Part shown: in pieces, positions 17,476 to 26,065 of the stretch
Position numbering within the stretch: the stretch's first letter is position 1
Layout of the letters: every line of letters begins with the position of its first letter
Source: Streptomyces canus
GTDB lineage: Bacteria > Actinomycetota > Actinomycetes > Streptomycetales > Streptomycetaceae
DNA length: 64,000 nt
Reading direction: 5' to 3'
Assembly (NCBI RefSeq): GCF_030815415.1
Contig: NZ_JAUSWW010000001.1
Coordinates: 3,162,001 to 3,226,000 of the forward strand
The notes under the pieces: generated by a model
The model's input: only the letters and a program-made list of their open reading frames with translations
Told to the model about the DNA's origin: nothing
Database searches by the model: none
Made by a program: the position numbers and the translations under genes

Positions 17476-18638
17476 CAGGCCGTCGCCTCTTCCTGGATAC
17501 CGGCATCGATGTCCTGGGCCGCGTCCAGGCCGAAGGTGTGGGCCGGGCTCCAGTGCAGGACGACGTCGGCGCCGGGCACGAGCCGGGGGTCCCGCTCGAT
17601 GTTCTGGACGTAGACCTCGAACTCGGGGCAGACCGCGCTGTCGATGACGTACTGCGTGGAGACTCCGATGAAGCTGCCGTTGGCGATCTTGCCGGTGATC
17701 CGGTTGCGGCCCTCGGGGATCTCGCCCGCGTCGTCGGCGTGGGTGAGGGAGATCTTCTCCGGGCGGACGCCGACCAGCACCTTGCCGCCGGTCTGCGTGG
17801 GTGCCGAGCATCGCGACTCGGGCAGGACGAGCTTGCCGCCGCCGGCCTTCAGGACGATGTCGTCGCCGCTCTTGGAGTCGACCTCGGCCTCGATCAGGTT
17901 CGATGTGCCGAGGAAGTTGGCGACGAAGGTGGTGTTCGGGTTCTCGTACAGGTCGGTCGGCGAGCCGAGCTGCTCGACGCGGCCCGCGTTCATCACGGCG
18001 ACCGTGTCGGCCATGGTCATGGCCTCCTCCTGGTCGTGCGTGACATGGATGAAGGTGATGCCGACCTCGGTCTGGATTCGCTTGAGCTCCAACTGCATCT
18101 GGCGGCGCAGCTTGAGGTCGAGGGCGCCGAGGGGCTCGTCGAGGAGGAGCACCTTGGGGGTGTTGATCAGCGCACGGGCCACGGCGACCCGCTGCTGCTG
18201 GCCGCCGGAGAGCTGATGCGGTCTCTTGCGGGCCTGCTCGCCCAGCTGGACGAGCTCCAGCATGTCCTCGACCTGCTTCTTCACCGACTTGATGCCACGC
18301 CGGCGCAGGCCGAAGGCGACGTTCTCGAAGATGTCGAGGTGCGGGAAGAGGGCGTAGGACTGGAAGACGGTGTTCACCGGCCGCTTGTAGGGCGGCAGAT
18401 TGGTGACGTCCTGCTCGCCGAGCGAGACGGTGCCCGTGGTGGGCTCCTCCAGCCCCGCGATCATCCGCAGGGTGGTGGTCTTGCCGCAGCCGGAGGCGCC
18501 GAGCAGGGCGAAGAAGGAGCCCTGCGGCACGGTCAGGTCCAGCGGCTGTACGGCGGTGAAGCCGTTGTCGTAGGTCTTGCTGATGCCCGAAAGGCGGACG
18601 TCGCCGGTGTTGTCTGTCTTGTTCGTCACGGTGGTCAC
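17475..18638 (-). CDS. potA: Spermidine/putrescine ABC transporter ATP-binding protein
   Basis: 387 residues, GTG start. It shows Walker A GASGCGKTT, signature LSGGQQQRVAVARAL, Walker B LLLDEPLGALD and switch His in THDQEEAM. A C-terminal TOBE-type regulatory domain follows (about residue 280 on). The GTG overlaps the potD stop by four bases (GTGA). It energises polyamine import. Confidence 0.95.
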   Translation of the reverse strand: MTTVTNKTDNTGDVRLSGISKTYDNGFTAVQPLDLTVPQGSFFALLGASGCGKTTTLRMIAGLEEPTTGTVSLGEQDVTNLPPYKRPVNTVFQSYALFPHLDIFENVAFGLRRRGIKSVKKQVEDMLELVQLGEQARKRPHQLSGGQQQRVAVARALINTPKVLLLDEPLGALDLKLRRQMQLELKRIQTEVGITFIHVTHDQEEAMTMADTVAVMNAGRVEQLGSPTDLYENPNTTFVANFLGTSNLIEAEVDSKSGDDIVLKAGGGKLVLPESRCSAPTQTGGKVLVGVRPEKISLTHADDAGEIPEGRNRITGKIANGSFIGVSTQYVIDSAVCPEFEVYVQNIERDPRLVPGADVVLHWSPAHTFGLDAAQDIDAGIQEEATA

Positions 18639-19882
18639 GCCCCAGTCAGCTTCGCGAACTTCTGTTCGAACTCGGTCTCTTCCTTCGAGCTCAGCGAGCG
18701 GAAGGCGTGGGACTTCGCGGCCATGGCCTTGTCCGGGATGATCAGCGGGTTGTTCGCCGCATCCGGGTCGATCTTCGCCAGTTCGGCCTTCACGCCGTCG
18801 ACGGGCGTCACGTAGTTGATGTACGCGGCGAGTTCGGCGGCCGGCTTCGGCTCGTAGTAGTAGTCGATGAGCCGCTCGGCGTTCGTCTTGTGACGGGCCT
18901 TGTTGGGGATCAGGAAGTTGTCGGTCGACGTCATGTATCCGCTGTCCGGGATCAGGAAGTCGATGTCCGGGCTGTCCGCCTTCAGCTGGACGACGTCACC
19001 GGCCCAGGCGATACAGGCCGCGAAGTCGCCGCTGGTCAGGTCGGAGGTGTAGTCGTTGCCGGTGAAGCGGCGGATCTGGCCCTTGTCGACGGCCTTCTGG
19101 ATGCGGGCGACGGCCGCGTCGTAGTCGTCGGCGGTGAAGTTCGCCGGGTCCTTGCCCATGTCGAGCAGGGTCATGCCGATGCTGTCGCGCATCTCCGACA
19201 GGAAGCCGACCTTGCCCTTGAGCTTCGGGTTGTCGAGCAGGTCGGAGACCGACTTCACCTCGACGCCGTCGAGCGCCTTCTTGTTGTAGGCGATGACGGT
19301 CGAGATGCCCTGCCACACGTACGAGTAGGCACGGCCGGGATCCCAGTCGGGATTGCGGAACTGCGCCGACAGGTTGGTGTACGCATGCGGCAGGTTCGCC
19401 GGGTCCAGTTTCTGGACCCACCCCAGGCGGATCAGCCGGGCGGCCAGCCAGTCGGTGAGGACGATGATGTCGCGGCCGGTGTCCTGGCCGGCGGCGAGCT
19501 GCGGCTTGATCTTGCCGAAGAACTCGACGTTGTCGTTGATGTCCTCGGTGTACTTGACCGTGATGCCGGTCCGCCGCTTGAACTGGTCGAGCGTGGGGTG
19601 GTGCTTCTCGCTCTCGTCCACGTCGATGTACTCGGTCCAGTTGGAGAAGTTGACGATCTTCTCCTTCGCCGAGTGGTCCTCCGCGGAGACTCCGCCCTTG
19701 GTGTTGCCCGCCGCGGGGATACCGCAGCCGGTCAGGGCTCCGAGGCCGCCGACCGCGAGTGCGCCGCCCGCGGAGGCGCGCAACAGCGACCGCCGGGTCA
19801 TGGCGGCCCGGCCGCCCTGGAAGCTGCGCCGCATGGCGGCCACTTGGGCCGGGCTCAGGCGGTCGGGCTCGTACTGCTCCAT
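18635..19882 (-). CDS. potD: Polyamine-binding lipoprotein of the ABC transporter
   Basis: 415 residues. The N-terminus holds a twin-arginine motif (TRRSLL), a hydrophobic stretch and the lipobox LTGCG, so it is likely a Tat-exported lipoprotein. The mature part has PotD hallmarks: NWTEYID, INDNVEFFGKI, the acidic pocket residues around LTDWLAARL, and YYYEP near the C-terminus. It captures spermidine or putrescine outside the cell for PotABC. It is the second gene of the operon, 54 bp after the aldehyde dehydrogenase. A second, separate PotD-like gene lies at 33.4 kb. Confidence 0.93.
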   Translation of the reverse strand: MEQYEPDRLSPAQVAAMRRSFQGGRAAMTRRSLLRASAGGALAVGGLGALTGCGIPAAGNTKGGVSAEDHSAKEKIVNFSNWTEYIDVDESEKHHPTLDQFKRRTGITVKYTEDINDNVEFFGKIKPQLAAGQDTGRDIIVLTDWLAARLIRLGWVQKLDPANLPHAYTNLSAQFRNPDWDPGRAYSYVWQGISTVIAYNKKALDGVEVKSVSDLLDNPKLKGKVGFLSEMRDSIGMTLLDMGKDPANFTADDYDAAVARIQKAVDKGQIRRFTGNDYTSDLTSGDFAACIAWAGDVVQLKADSPDIDFLIPDSGYMTSTDNFLIPNKARHKTNAERLIDYYYEPKPAAELAAYINYVTPVDGVKAELAKIDPDAANNPLIIPDKAMAAKSHAFRSLSSKEETEFEQKFAKLTGA

Positions 19883-19936
19883 GCGCGTGGTGCCCTTTCG
19901 GGAGGATCGGCCGCGGGTCGGGCGGCCTGGTTACGG

Positions 19937-21472
19937 CTATCGGTCCCCGAAGATCGTGCGGTGCCAGTCCTTCCTGACGACCGCCGTGTTGTCGAACATG
20001 ACGTGCTTGATCTGGGTGTACTCCTCGAACGAGTACGAGGACATGTCCTTGCCGAAGCCGGACGCCTTGTACCCGCCATGGGGCATCTCGCTGATGATCG
20101 GGATGTGGTCGTTGACCCACACACAGCCCGCCTTGATCTCACGGGTGGCGCGGTTCGCCCGGTAGACGTCGCGGCTCCAGGCGGAGGCGGCGAGTCCGTA
20201 CGGGGTGTCGTTGGCGAGCCGGATCCCCTCGTCGTCACTGTCGAAGGGCAGCACCACGAGGACGGGTCCGAAGAGCTCGGACTGGACGATCTCGCTGTCC
20301 TGGGCGGCGTCCGCGACCAGGGTGGGGCGATAGTATGCGCCGTTCTTGAGATCTCCCTGAGGAGCCTCCCCGCCCGTCACCACGCGCGCGTAGCCACGCG
20401 CACGGTCGACGAAGGCGGCGACCCGGTCCCGCTGGACGTGCGAGATGAGCGGGCCGAGATCGGTACCGGGGGCGAAGGGGTCGCCGAGCCGGACCTGGGC
20501 CATGAGCTCGGCCGTCCGCTCCACGAACGCCTCGTAGAGCGGGCGTTGCACGTACGCGCGCGTGGCGGCCGTGCAGTCCTGGCCGGTGTTGATGAGCGAG
20601 CCCGCGACGGCGCCGTTGACGGCGGCGTCCAGGTCGGCGTCGTCGAAGACCACGAAGGGCGCCTTGCCGCCGAGCTCCAGGTGGATCCGCTTGACGGTGG
20701 CGGTGGCGATCTCGGCGACCCGCTTGCCGACGGCGGTGGACCCGGTGAAGGAGGTCATGGCGACATCGGAGTGCCCGACGAGATGCTCGCCCGCTTCCTT
20801 CCCGGTCCCGGAGACGATGTTGATGACACCGTCGGGGATCCCGGCGTCGGTGGCGGCCTGCGCGAAGAGCAGCGAGGTCAGGGGGGTGAGCTCGGCGGGC
20901 TTGAGCACGATCGTGTTACCCGCGGCGATCGCCGGGAGGACCTTCCAGGCGGCCATCTGGAGCGGGTAGTTCCAGGGCGCGATGGAGCCGACGACACCGA
21001 TGGGCTCACGGCGGACGTACGAGGTGTGGTCGCCGGAGTACTCACCGGCCGACTGCCCCTGCAGATGCCGGGCCGCGCCCGCGAAGAAGGCGGTGTTGTC
21101 GATGGTCCCCGGCACGTCGAACTCACGCGTCAGCTTCAGCGGCTTGCCGCACTGGAGGGACTCGGCGCGGGCGAAATCCTCGGCGCGGTCGGCGAGCACG
21201 GCGGCGAAGCGGTGCAGCGCCTCCGAGCGCTCGCCGGGCGTCGTGGCGGCCCAGGCCGGGAAGGCCTCGCGCGCGGCGGCGACGGCCGCGTCCACGTCGG
21301 CGGTGCTCGCCAGCTCGTAGGTGTAGACCTCCTCGCCGGTCGCGGGGTCGACGACCGCGTGCGTCCGTCCTGAGGTGCCCTTGGTGAGGCGGCCCGCGAT
21401 GTACTGCGCACCCTCCGCGAAGCGCTCCTGCGCGGGGAATCGGTCCGGGGTGGCGTTGCCCGGGTTGTGCAT
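19937..21472 (-). CDS. Aldehyde dehydrogenase of the polyamine operon
   Basis: 511 residues from ATG 21472 with a GGAGGAGAG site. ALDH motifs: VLKPAELTPLTS, LELGGKAP (Glu), and NTGQDCTA (catalytic Cys). The C-terminal EMPHGGYKASGFGKDMSSYS block resembles gamma-aminobutyraldehyde dehydrogenases. As first gene of the pot operon it probably oxidises 4-aminobutanal made by the FAD oxidase, giving GABA for the transaminases in this window. It closely resembles the enzyme at 37.3 kb. Confidence 0.92.
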   Translation of the reverse strand: MHNPGNATPDRFPAQERFAEGAQYIAGRLTKGTSGRTHAVVDPATGEEVYTYELASTADVDAAVAAAREAFPAWAATTPGERSEALHRFAAVLADRAEDFARAESLQCGKPLKLTREFDVPGTIDNTAFFAGAARHLQGQSAGEYSGDHTSYVRREPIGVVGSIAPWNYPLQMAAWKVLPAIAAGNTIVLKPAELTPLTSLLFAQAATDAGIPDGVINIVSGTGKEAGEHLVGHSDVAMTSFTGSTAVGKRVAEIATATVKRIHLELGGKAPFVVFDDADLDAAVNGAVAGSLINTGQDCTAATRAYVQRPLYEAFVERTAELMAQVRLGDPFAPGTDLGPLISHVQRDRVAAFVDRARGYARVVTGGEAPQGDLKNGAYYRPTLVADAAQDSEIVQSELFGPVLVVLPFDSDDEGIRLANDTPYGLAASAWSRDVYRANRATREIKAGCVWVNDHIPIISEMPHGGYKASGFGKDMSSYSFEEYTQIKHVMFDNTAVVRKDWHRTIFGDR

Positions 21473-21598
21473 GTCGCTCTCCTCCGCCGCCGGCCCACGT
21501 TCCCGTAGGCGGGGCGTAGCTCCAGCTCGATTTGAGTGCCGATCCTGACAGAGCAAGTGGCGTCCGACAAGGGATTCCGTTGTTGCCTTTTAGTTACG

Positions 21599-21613
21599 CG
21601 ACGAAATCTGTCG
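21599..21613. promoter_or_regulatory. Operator-like site upstream of the polyamine operon
   Basis: CGACGAAATCTGTCG is a partial inverted repeat (CGAC...GTCG) in an AT-richer stretch (about 21580-21613) between the operon and the divergent NADAR gene. Its CGAAATC core is shared with the palindrome at 38802-38816 beside the Lrp/AsnC gene, so a common Lrp-type regulator is possible. Confidence 0.3.
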
Positions 21614-21680
21614 ACCAGGTGTCGAGCCGGCATGGGAAAGCCAGGACGGAGTGTCAGTGGTGCCTGCCAGACTCGCATGC

Positions 21681-22247
21681 ATGACGAAGATCGATTCTCG
21701 GGACACCCTGGTCAGGGCGGTCCGGACGGGGGCGAGGGTCAAGTACCTCCACTTCTGGGGACACCGCCCGCTGCCGGACGGCCGGATCGGGGCGAGCTGT
21801 CTGAGCCAGTGGTGGCCGTCACCGTTCGTGGTGGACGGAGTGACCTATGCGACCGCCGAGCACTGGATGATGGCGGGCAAGGCGCGGCTGTTCGGCGACG
21901 CGGAGGCGGAACGGCGGGTGCTGGCCGCGGGACATCCTTCGGTCGCGAAGAAGGAAGGGCGCCTGGTCCGGGGCTTCGACGAGGCGGCCTGGGAGCGCGA
22001 GCGCTTCGGGATCGTCGTCGAGGGCAGCGTGCACAAGTTCGGCGCGGACGACGCGCTGCGGTCGTTCCTCCTGGGCACCGGGGAGCGGGTACTGGTGGAG
22101 GCCAGTCCGGTGGACCGGGTGTGGGGGATCGGGCTCGCGGCCACGGACGAGGGCGCGCTGGATCCGGAGCGGTGGCGGGGGCCGAATCTGCTGGGGTTCG
22201 CGTTGATGGAGGCGCGGGATCGCTTGCGGGGCGCCGGCGGCGCTTAG
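21681..22247 (+). CDS. NADAR family N-glycosidase-like protein
   Basis: 188 residues starting MTKIDSRDTLVRAV; GTG 21651 is an alternative start, and neither has a strong ribosome-binding site. Typical NADAR (YbiA/DUF1768) blocks are present: KYLHFWGHRP, CLSQWWPSPF, YATAEHWMMAGKARLF and GTGERVLVEASP. Relatives cleave N-glycosidic bonds in riboflavin intermediates or ADP-ribosylated substrates. The last 100 bp of the gene are copied, in decayed form, in the repeats that follow. Confidence 0.9.
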   Translation: MTKIDSRDTLVRAVRTGARVKYLHFWGHRPLPDGRIGASCLSQWWPSPFVVDGVTYATAEHWMMAGKARLFGDAEAERRVLAAGHPSVAKKEGRLVRGFDEAAWERERFGIVVEGSVHKFGADDALRSFLLGTGERVLVEASPVDRVWGIGLAATDEGALDPERWRGPNLLGFALMEARDRLRGAGGA

Positions 22248-22710
22248 GCGGAACGGGTTGGGTTGTCTGCGGCCGGTGAGATCGGCGGGGGATGGTGAAG
22301 CCTGCGGAGGACCGGGCTCACGGCTGTGGCGAGGGCGCATCCGCGGGGGGCGCTTTGGCGGAGGCGCGGGATCGGTTGCGGGTGGGGGCGGGCGGCGCTG
22401 AAGCGGACCGGGTTGGGCATCTGCGGCCGGTGAGATCGGCGGGGGATGGTGAAGCCTGCGGAGGACCGGGCTCACGGCTGTGGCGAGGGCGCATCCGCGG
22501 GGGGGGCGCGTTGGCGGAGGCGTGGGATCGGTTGCGGGTGGGGGCGGGCGGCGCTGAAGCGGACCGGGTTGGGCATCTGCGGCCGGTGAGATCGGCAGAG
22601 CTGGTGAGGCCCGCGCGGAATCGGGCTCGCGGCTGCCGACGAGGGGGCACTGGAGCCGGAGCCGTGGCGGGGGCCGAATCCGCTGGGGTTCCCGTTGATA
22701 GAGGCGCGGG
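22134..22710 (+). repeat. Tandem duplication of the NADAR gene 3' end and its downstream spacer
   Basis: Four head-to-tail units are visible: 22134-22316 (including the real gene end), 22317-22470, 22471-22624, and a partial unit 22625-22710. Units 2 and 3 lack about 30 bp of the coding part and are nearly identical to each other. Unit 4 restores the coding end (GACGAGGG...GTGGCGGGGGCCGAAT...) but lacks the spacer. The copies carry substitutions and a changed stop and do not form a credible gene. They fill the 547-bp gap before the DUF4190 gene. Confidence 0.85.
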
Positions 22711-22794
22711 CATATACGGCCGGTCGCGCCCACGCTGCGGATCCGTATGCCGGCACGACCCCCTGCCCCTTCAGGCTTCAGGTCGCGCTTCTGC

Positions 22795-24813
22795 CTACGT
22801 CACGACCAGCAGTACGACCATGCCGATGCCCAGTGCGATGCCCGCGGCCCCGCAGATGATCCCGGCCAGGGCCTGACCCGGGTTGGTGGCCACACCCCTG
22901 CGGGCCTTGCCACGACCGATCGCACCGAAGATCACGCCGAGAACGCCGAGGACGATCGCCAGCGGCCAGAGGCAGAACACGAGGGCCGAGAGAATGCCGA
23001 GCACGAGCCCGGCGGTGCCCATGCCGTTACTGGGCAGGGGCTGCATACCGGGCCAGCCGTAGTAGCCCTGCGGTGCGGCGCCCGGGTAGCCGTACCCACC
23101 GCCCGGATAGCCGTAGGGCACCTGGCCCGGGCCGTCAGGGGCGATGGGCGGCGGGGGGACATGACTGTCCTGGGCGTAGGGAGCGGGACCGGCCGGGGCT
23201 GCGAAGGGGTTGACCGGAGGCCCGGGGTGCGGCGGGACGAAGGGGTTCGGCGAGCCGCCCCCCGGCGCGCCCGGCGAGACAAAGGGCTCGGCGGAGCCGC
23301 TCACCAACGTCTCCGGCGGACCGAACGGGTCGGTCCCACCGCTAGCCGGGCCGGACGGCGGGGCGAACGGGTTGCCGGGGCCACTGGCCGCAGCACCCGG
23401 CGAAGCCGAAGGGTCGACGGAACCGCTCGCTGGACCCGACGGCGGGCCAAACGGGGTGGCAGGGCCGCCAGCCGGAGCACCCGGCGAAGCAGCAGGGCCG
23501 ACGGAACCGCTCGACGGCGCTCCCGGTGATGCGAACGCGTTAGCCCCACCGCTCGCCAGACCGGACGGCGGAGCAAACGGGTTGGCCGGGCCACCGGCCG
23601 CAGCTCCCGGCGAAGCCGAAGGACCGGCGGAACCACTCGCCAGACCCGACGGCGGGCCAAACGGGGTGGCCGCGCCACTCGCCGGCGCTCCCGGTGCCAC
23701 GAACGGGCCGATCCCACCGCTCGCCGAACCGGACGGCGGAGCAAACGGGTTGGCCGGGCCACCGGCCGCAGCACCCGGCAAAGCCGAAGGACCGGCGGAA
23801 CCGTTCGCCGGACCCGACGGCGGAGAGAAGGGAGTGGCAGGGCCACCGGCCGGAGCACCCGGCGAAGCCGAAGGACCGGCGGAATCAGACGGCGGTCCGA
23901 ACGGGTTGGCCGGGGCGCTCGCCGATGGTCCCGGTGGTGCGAAGCGGTTCGCCGGGCCGCCGCCCGGTGTTCCGGGGCCGGGCGGTGCGAACGGGTATGC
24001 CCACGGCTGTGATGGTGGCGTGCCCTGCTGCCCCGGGGCCGAAGCGTCAGCGCCCGGCGTCGACGTGGTCGGCCGCCGGTCGTGGATGGACGGGGGTGGC
24101 CAGGAATGCGGGTCGTTCGAAGCGAGGGTGGTGCCGGGGCCGACGGAATCCCCGGCTGCGCTCGGCAGCCCGGAAGGAGGGTCGCTGGCGGCCCCCTGAC
24201 CGGCGGGCGAGGAGGACGCGTCGTGGGACGGCGTTGCAGAGGCGTCCCAGGCCGACGCGGAGGACGGAGTGTCGACGACAGGCGCCGCGTCCTCGGGCGT
24301 GCCCGGCCCGGACCATGAGCCACCGACCGCCGCACGGGACCCCGCGGCCCCGTCCCCTTCCGGCGCCGTCGGCGCGAACGGCACGTCCTCCGCCGAGACC
24401 GTCTGCCCAGTCGCCCCGTCACCCACGGGCGGCGCCCAAGCCCCCCGCTCACCACGGCCCTCCACGTCCCGCTCCCCCGCCGCGTCCGTGCTGCCCGCCC
24501 CCACCCCGGAAGAGGTCACCTTGTCCAACTCCACCCGGGGAACCGTCAGCCCGTCCCGCTCCCCCTGAGAATCCACAGCCTCGCCCGGCTGCCCCTCGGA
24601 AGCCGACGGAGCCGACACCCGCGCCCCCTCAGAATCCACCGCCCCGCCCCGCCGCCCCTCGGAAGCCGACGAAGCCGACACCCGCGCCCCCTCAGAATCC
24701 ACCGCCCCGCCCCGCTCCCCCACGGAAGCCACCGCCTCGTCCCACTGCCCCCCGGAAGCCGACGAAGCCGACCCCTGCGCCTCGCCTGCCAGGTGTCGCG
24801 CCTCGTCGGACAT
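22795..24813 (-). CDS. Very large Pro/Gly/Ala-rich DUF4190 membrane protein
   Basis: 672 residues. An acidic Ser/Glu/Gly-rich N-terminus contains 21-residue repeats (about residues 35-88). Residues 285-530 are 28-residue repeats of the form GGPANPFAPPSG...SPGAAA. A PYGYPGGGYGYPG segment precedes the C-terminal DUF4190 part with two hydrophobic helices (about 599-632 and 645-671). Ordinary Streptomyces DUF4190 proteins have a short Pro-rich head, so the head here is unusually expanded. It has no signal peptide, so the head is probably cytosolic and disordered. Function unknown. Confidence 0.8.
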   Translation of the reverse strand: MSDEARHLAGEAQGSASSASGGQWDEAVASVGERGGAVDSEGARVSASSASEGRRGGAVDSEGARVSAPSASEGQPGEAVDSQGERDGLTVPRVELDKVTSSGVGAGSTDAAGERDVEGRGERGAWAPPVGDGATGQTVSAEDVPFAPTAPEGDGAAGSRAAVGGSWSGPGTPEDAAPVVDTPSSASAWDASATPSHDASSSPAGQGAASDPPSGLPSAAGDSVGPGTTLASNDPHSWPPPSIHDRRPTTSTPGADASAPGQQGTPPSQPWAYPFAPPGPGTPGGGPANRFAPPGPSASAPANPFGPPSDSAGPSASPGAPAGGPATPFSPPSGPANGSAGPSALPGAAAGGPANPFAPPSGSASGGIGPFVAPGAPASGAATPFGPPSGLASGSAGPSASPGAAAGGPANPFAPPSGLASGGANAFASPGAPSSGSVGPAASPGAPAGGPATPFGPPSGPASGSVDPSASPGAAASGPGNPFAPPSGPASGGTDPFGPPETLVSGSAEPFVSPGAPGGGSPNPFVPPHPGPPVNPFAAPAGPAPYAQDSHVPPPPIAPDGPGQVPYGYPGGGYGYPGAAPQGYYGWPGMQPLPSNGMGTAGLVLGILSALVFCLWPLAIVLGVLGVIFGAIGRGKARRGVATNPGQALAGIICGAAGIALGIGMVVLLVVT
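23224..23961 (-). repeat. 84-bp coding tandem repeats (28-residue units)
   Basis: Within the DUF4190 gene, about eight to nine units of 28 codons alternate between a NPFAPPSG type and a TPFGPPSG type, giving a 56-residue higher-order pattern. Interruptions by half units suggest repeated unequal recombination. The reading frame is kept throughout. Confidence 0.85.
24550..24711 (-). repeat. 63-bp coding tandem repeats (21-residue units)
   Basis: Two near-identical copies and one partial copy of a GGAVDSEGARVSA-S-SASEG unit lie at the N-terminus of the DUF4190 protein. They are independent of the 84-bp repeats further along. Confidence 0.8.
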
Positions 24814-24962
24814 GGTCGGGACCCCCTCTGCCGTATGCCGTCATGCTACGACCGGCGCCCCTCCCCCCGACCGGTCGGCCTACGATGATCCCCGAGTCAT
24901 CGATCAGCCGATCACCCGCGCCCGCCGCACGCCGGCCGAGGGCGCCGTTCCGGGGAGGAACC

Positions 24963-26024
24963 TTGACCGAGCACCTCATCGACCCCAGCGTCCCGCGCGA
25001 CCTGCACGCCTTCATCGCCTCGCTGCCCAAGGCCGAACTGCACGTCCACCACGTAGGCTCCGCCTCCCCCCGGATCGTCTCCGAACTGGCCGCCCGCCAC
25101 GCCGACTCCAAGGTCCCGACCGACCCCGAGGCCCTGGCCGACTACTTCACCTTCACGGACTTCGCCCACTTCGTCGATGTGTACCTGTCCGTCGTCGACC
25201 TGATCCGCACGCCGGAGGACGTACGTCTGCTGACGTACGAGGTGGCGCGCGACCTGGCGCGGCAGCAGGTGCGCTACGCGGAGCTGACCATCACCCCGTT
25301 CTCCTCGACCCGCCGCGGTATCGACGAGCGCGCCTTCATGGACGCGATCGAGGACGCCCGCAAGGCGGCGGAGGCCGAGTTCGGGACGGTGCTGCGCTGG
25401 TGCTTCGACATCCCCGGCGAGGCGGGCCTGGAGGCTGCGGAGGAGACCGTACGACTCGCCACCGACGACCGTCTGCGCCCCGCGGGCCTCGTCTCCTTCG
25501 GGCTCGGCGGTCCCGAGATCGGCGTACCGCGGCCGCAGTTCAAGCCGCACTTCGACCGCGCGATCGCGGCCGGCCTGCACTCGGTGCCGCACGCCGGTGA
25601 GACGACCGGCCCGGAGACGGTCTGGGACGCGCTGACCCACCTGCGCGCCGAGCGCATCGGACACGGCACCAGCTCGGCGCAGGACGAGAAGCTGCTCGCG
25701 CACCTCGCCCAGGAGCGGATCCCCCTGGAGGTGTGCCCCACCTCCAACATCGCCACGCGCGCGGTGCGCCACCTCGACGAGCACCCGATCAAGGAGTTCG
25801 TGAAGGCCGGCGTCCTGGTCACCATCAACTCCGACGACCCGCCCATGTTCGGCACCGACCTGAACAACGAGTACGCCGTCGCCGCCCGTCTCCTCGACCT
25901 CGACGAGCGCGGCCTGGCCGACCTCGCCAAGAACGCGGTCGAGGCGTCCTTCCTCGACGAGCCCGGCAAGACCCGGGTCAAGGACGAGATCGACGCCTGC
26001 ACCACGGCGTGGCTCGCGCCCTGA
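24963..26024 (+). CDS. Adenosine-deaminase-like enzyme, probably 6-aminodeoxyfutalosine deaminase
   Basis: 353 residues. TTG 24963 follows GGGGAGGAA and homology begins right there, although the frame is open much further upstream. Metal ligands His27 and His29 lie in ELHVHHVGSASP, followed by VPHAGETTG, ERIGHG, EVCPTSN and TINSDDPPMFGT. True adenosine deaminases have HVHLEGSL at the first motif; HVHHVGSA differs. COG1816 proteins of actinomycetes have been shown to deaminate 6-aminodeoxyfutalosine in the menaquinone pathway, and this sequence fits that group better. No other futalosine gene is in the window, so the assignment rests on family knowledge. Confidence 0.85.
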   Translation: MTEHLIDPSVPRDLHAFIASLPKAELHVHHVGSASPRIVSELAARHADSKVPTDPEALADYFTFTDFAHFVDVYLSVVDLIRTPEDVRLLTYEVARDLARQQVRYAELTITPFSSTRRGIDERAFMDAIEDARKAAEAEFGTVLRWCFDIPGEAGLEAAEETVRLATDDRLRPAGLVSFGLGGPEIGVPRPQFKPHFDRAIAAGLHSVPHAGETTGPETVWDALTHLRAERIGHGTSSAQDEKLLAHLAQERIPLEVCPTSNIATRAVRHLDEHPIKEFVKAGVLVTINSDDPPMFGTDLNNEYAVAARLLDLDERGLADLAKNAVEASFLDEPGKTRVKDEIDACTTAWLAP

Positions 26025-26065
26025 CCCCACCGCGAACCGGTACCGACCACCAGCACAATGGGCCC

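Noticed and set aside
18707..21373. 888-residue plus-strand frame opposite potD and the dehydrogenase
   Set aside because: Val/Gly/Asp-rich antisense shadow of genes with clear motifs.
22292..22876. 194-residue plus-strand frame over the tandem repeats
   Set aside because: It only reflects the open repeated DNA, has no family features, and ends in unrelated sequence.
23224..23961. CRISPR-like regular repeats
   Set aside because: The 84-bp units are contiguous, coding and without unique spacers, so they are protein repeats.
23694..24962. Upstream extension of the deaminase frame by 423 residues
   Set aside because: The extension is antisense to the DUF4190 repeats; family homology and a good ribosome-binding site support the TTG at 24963.
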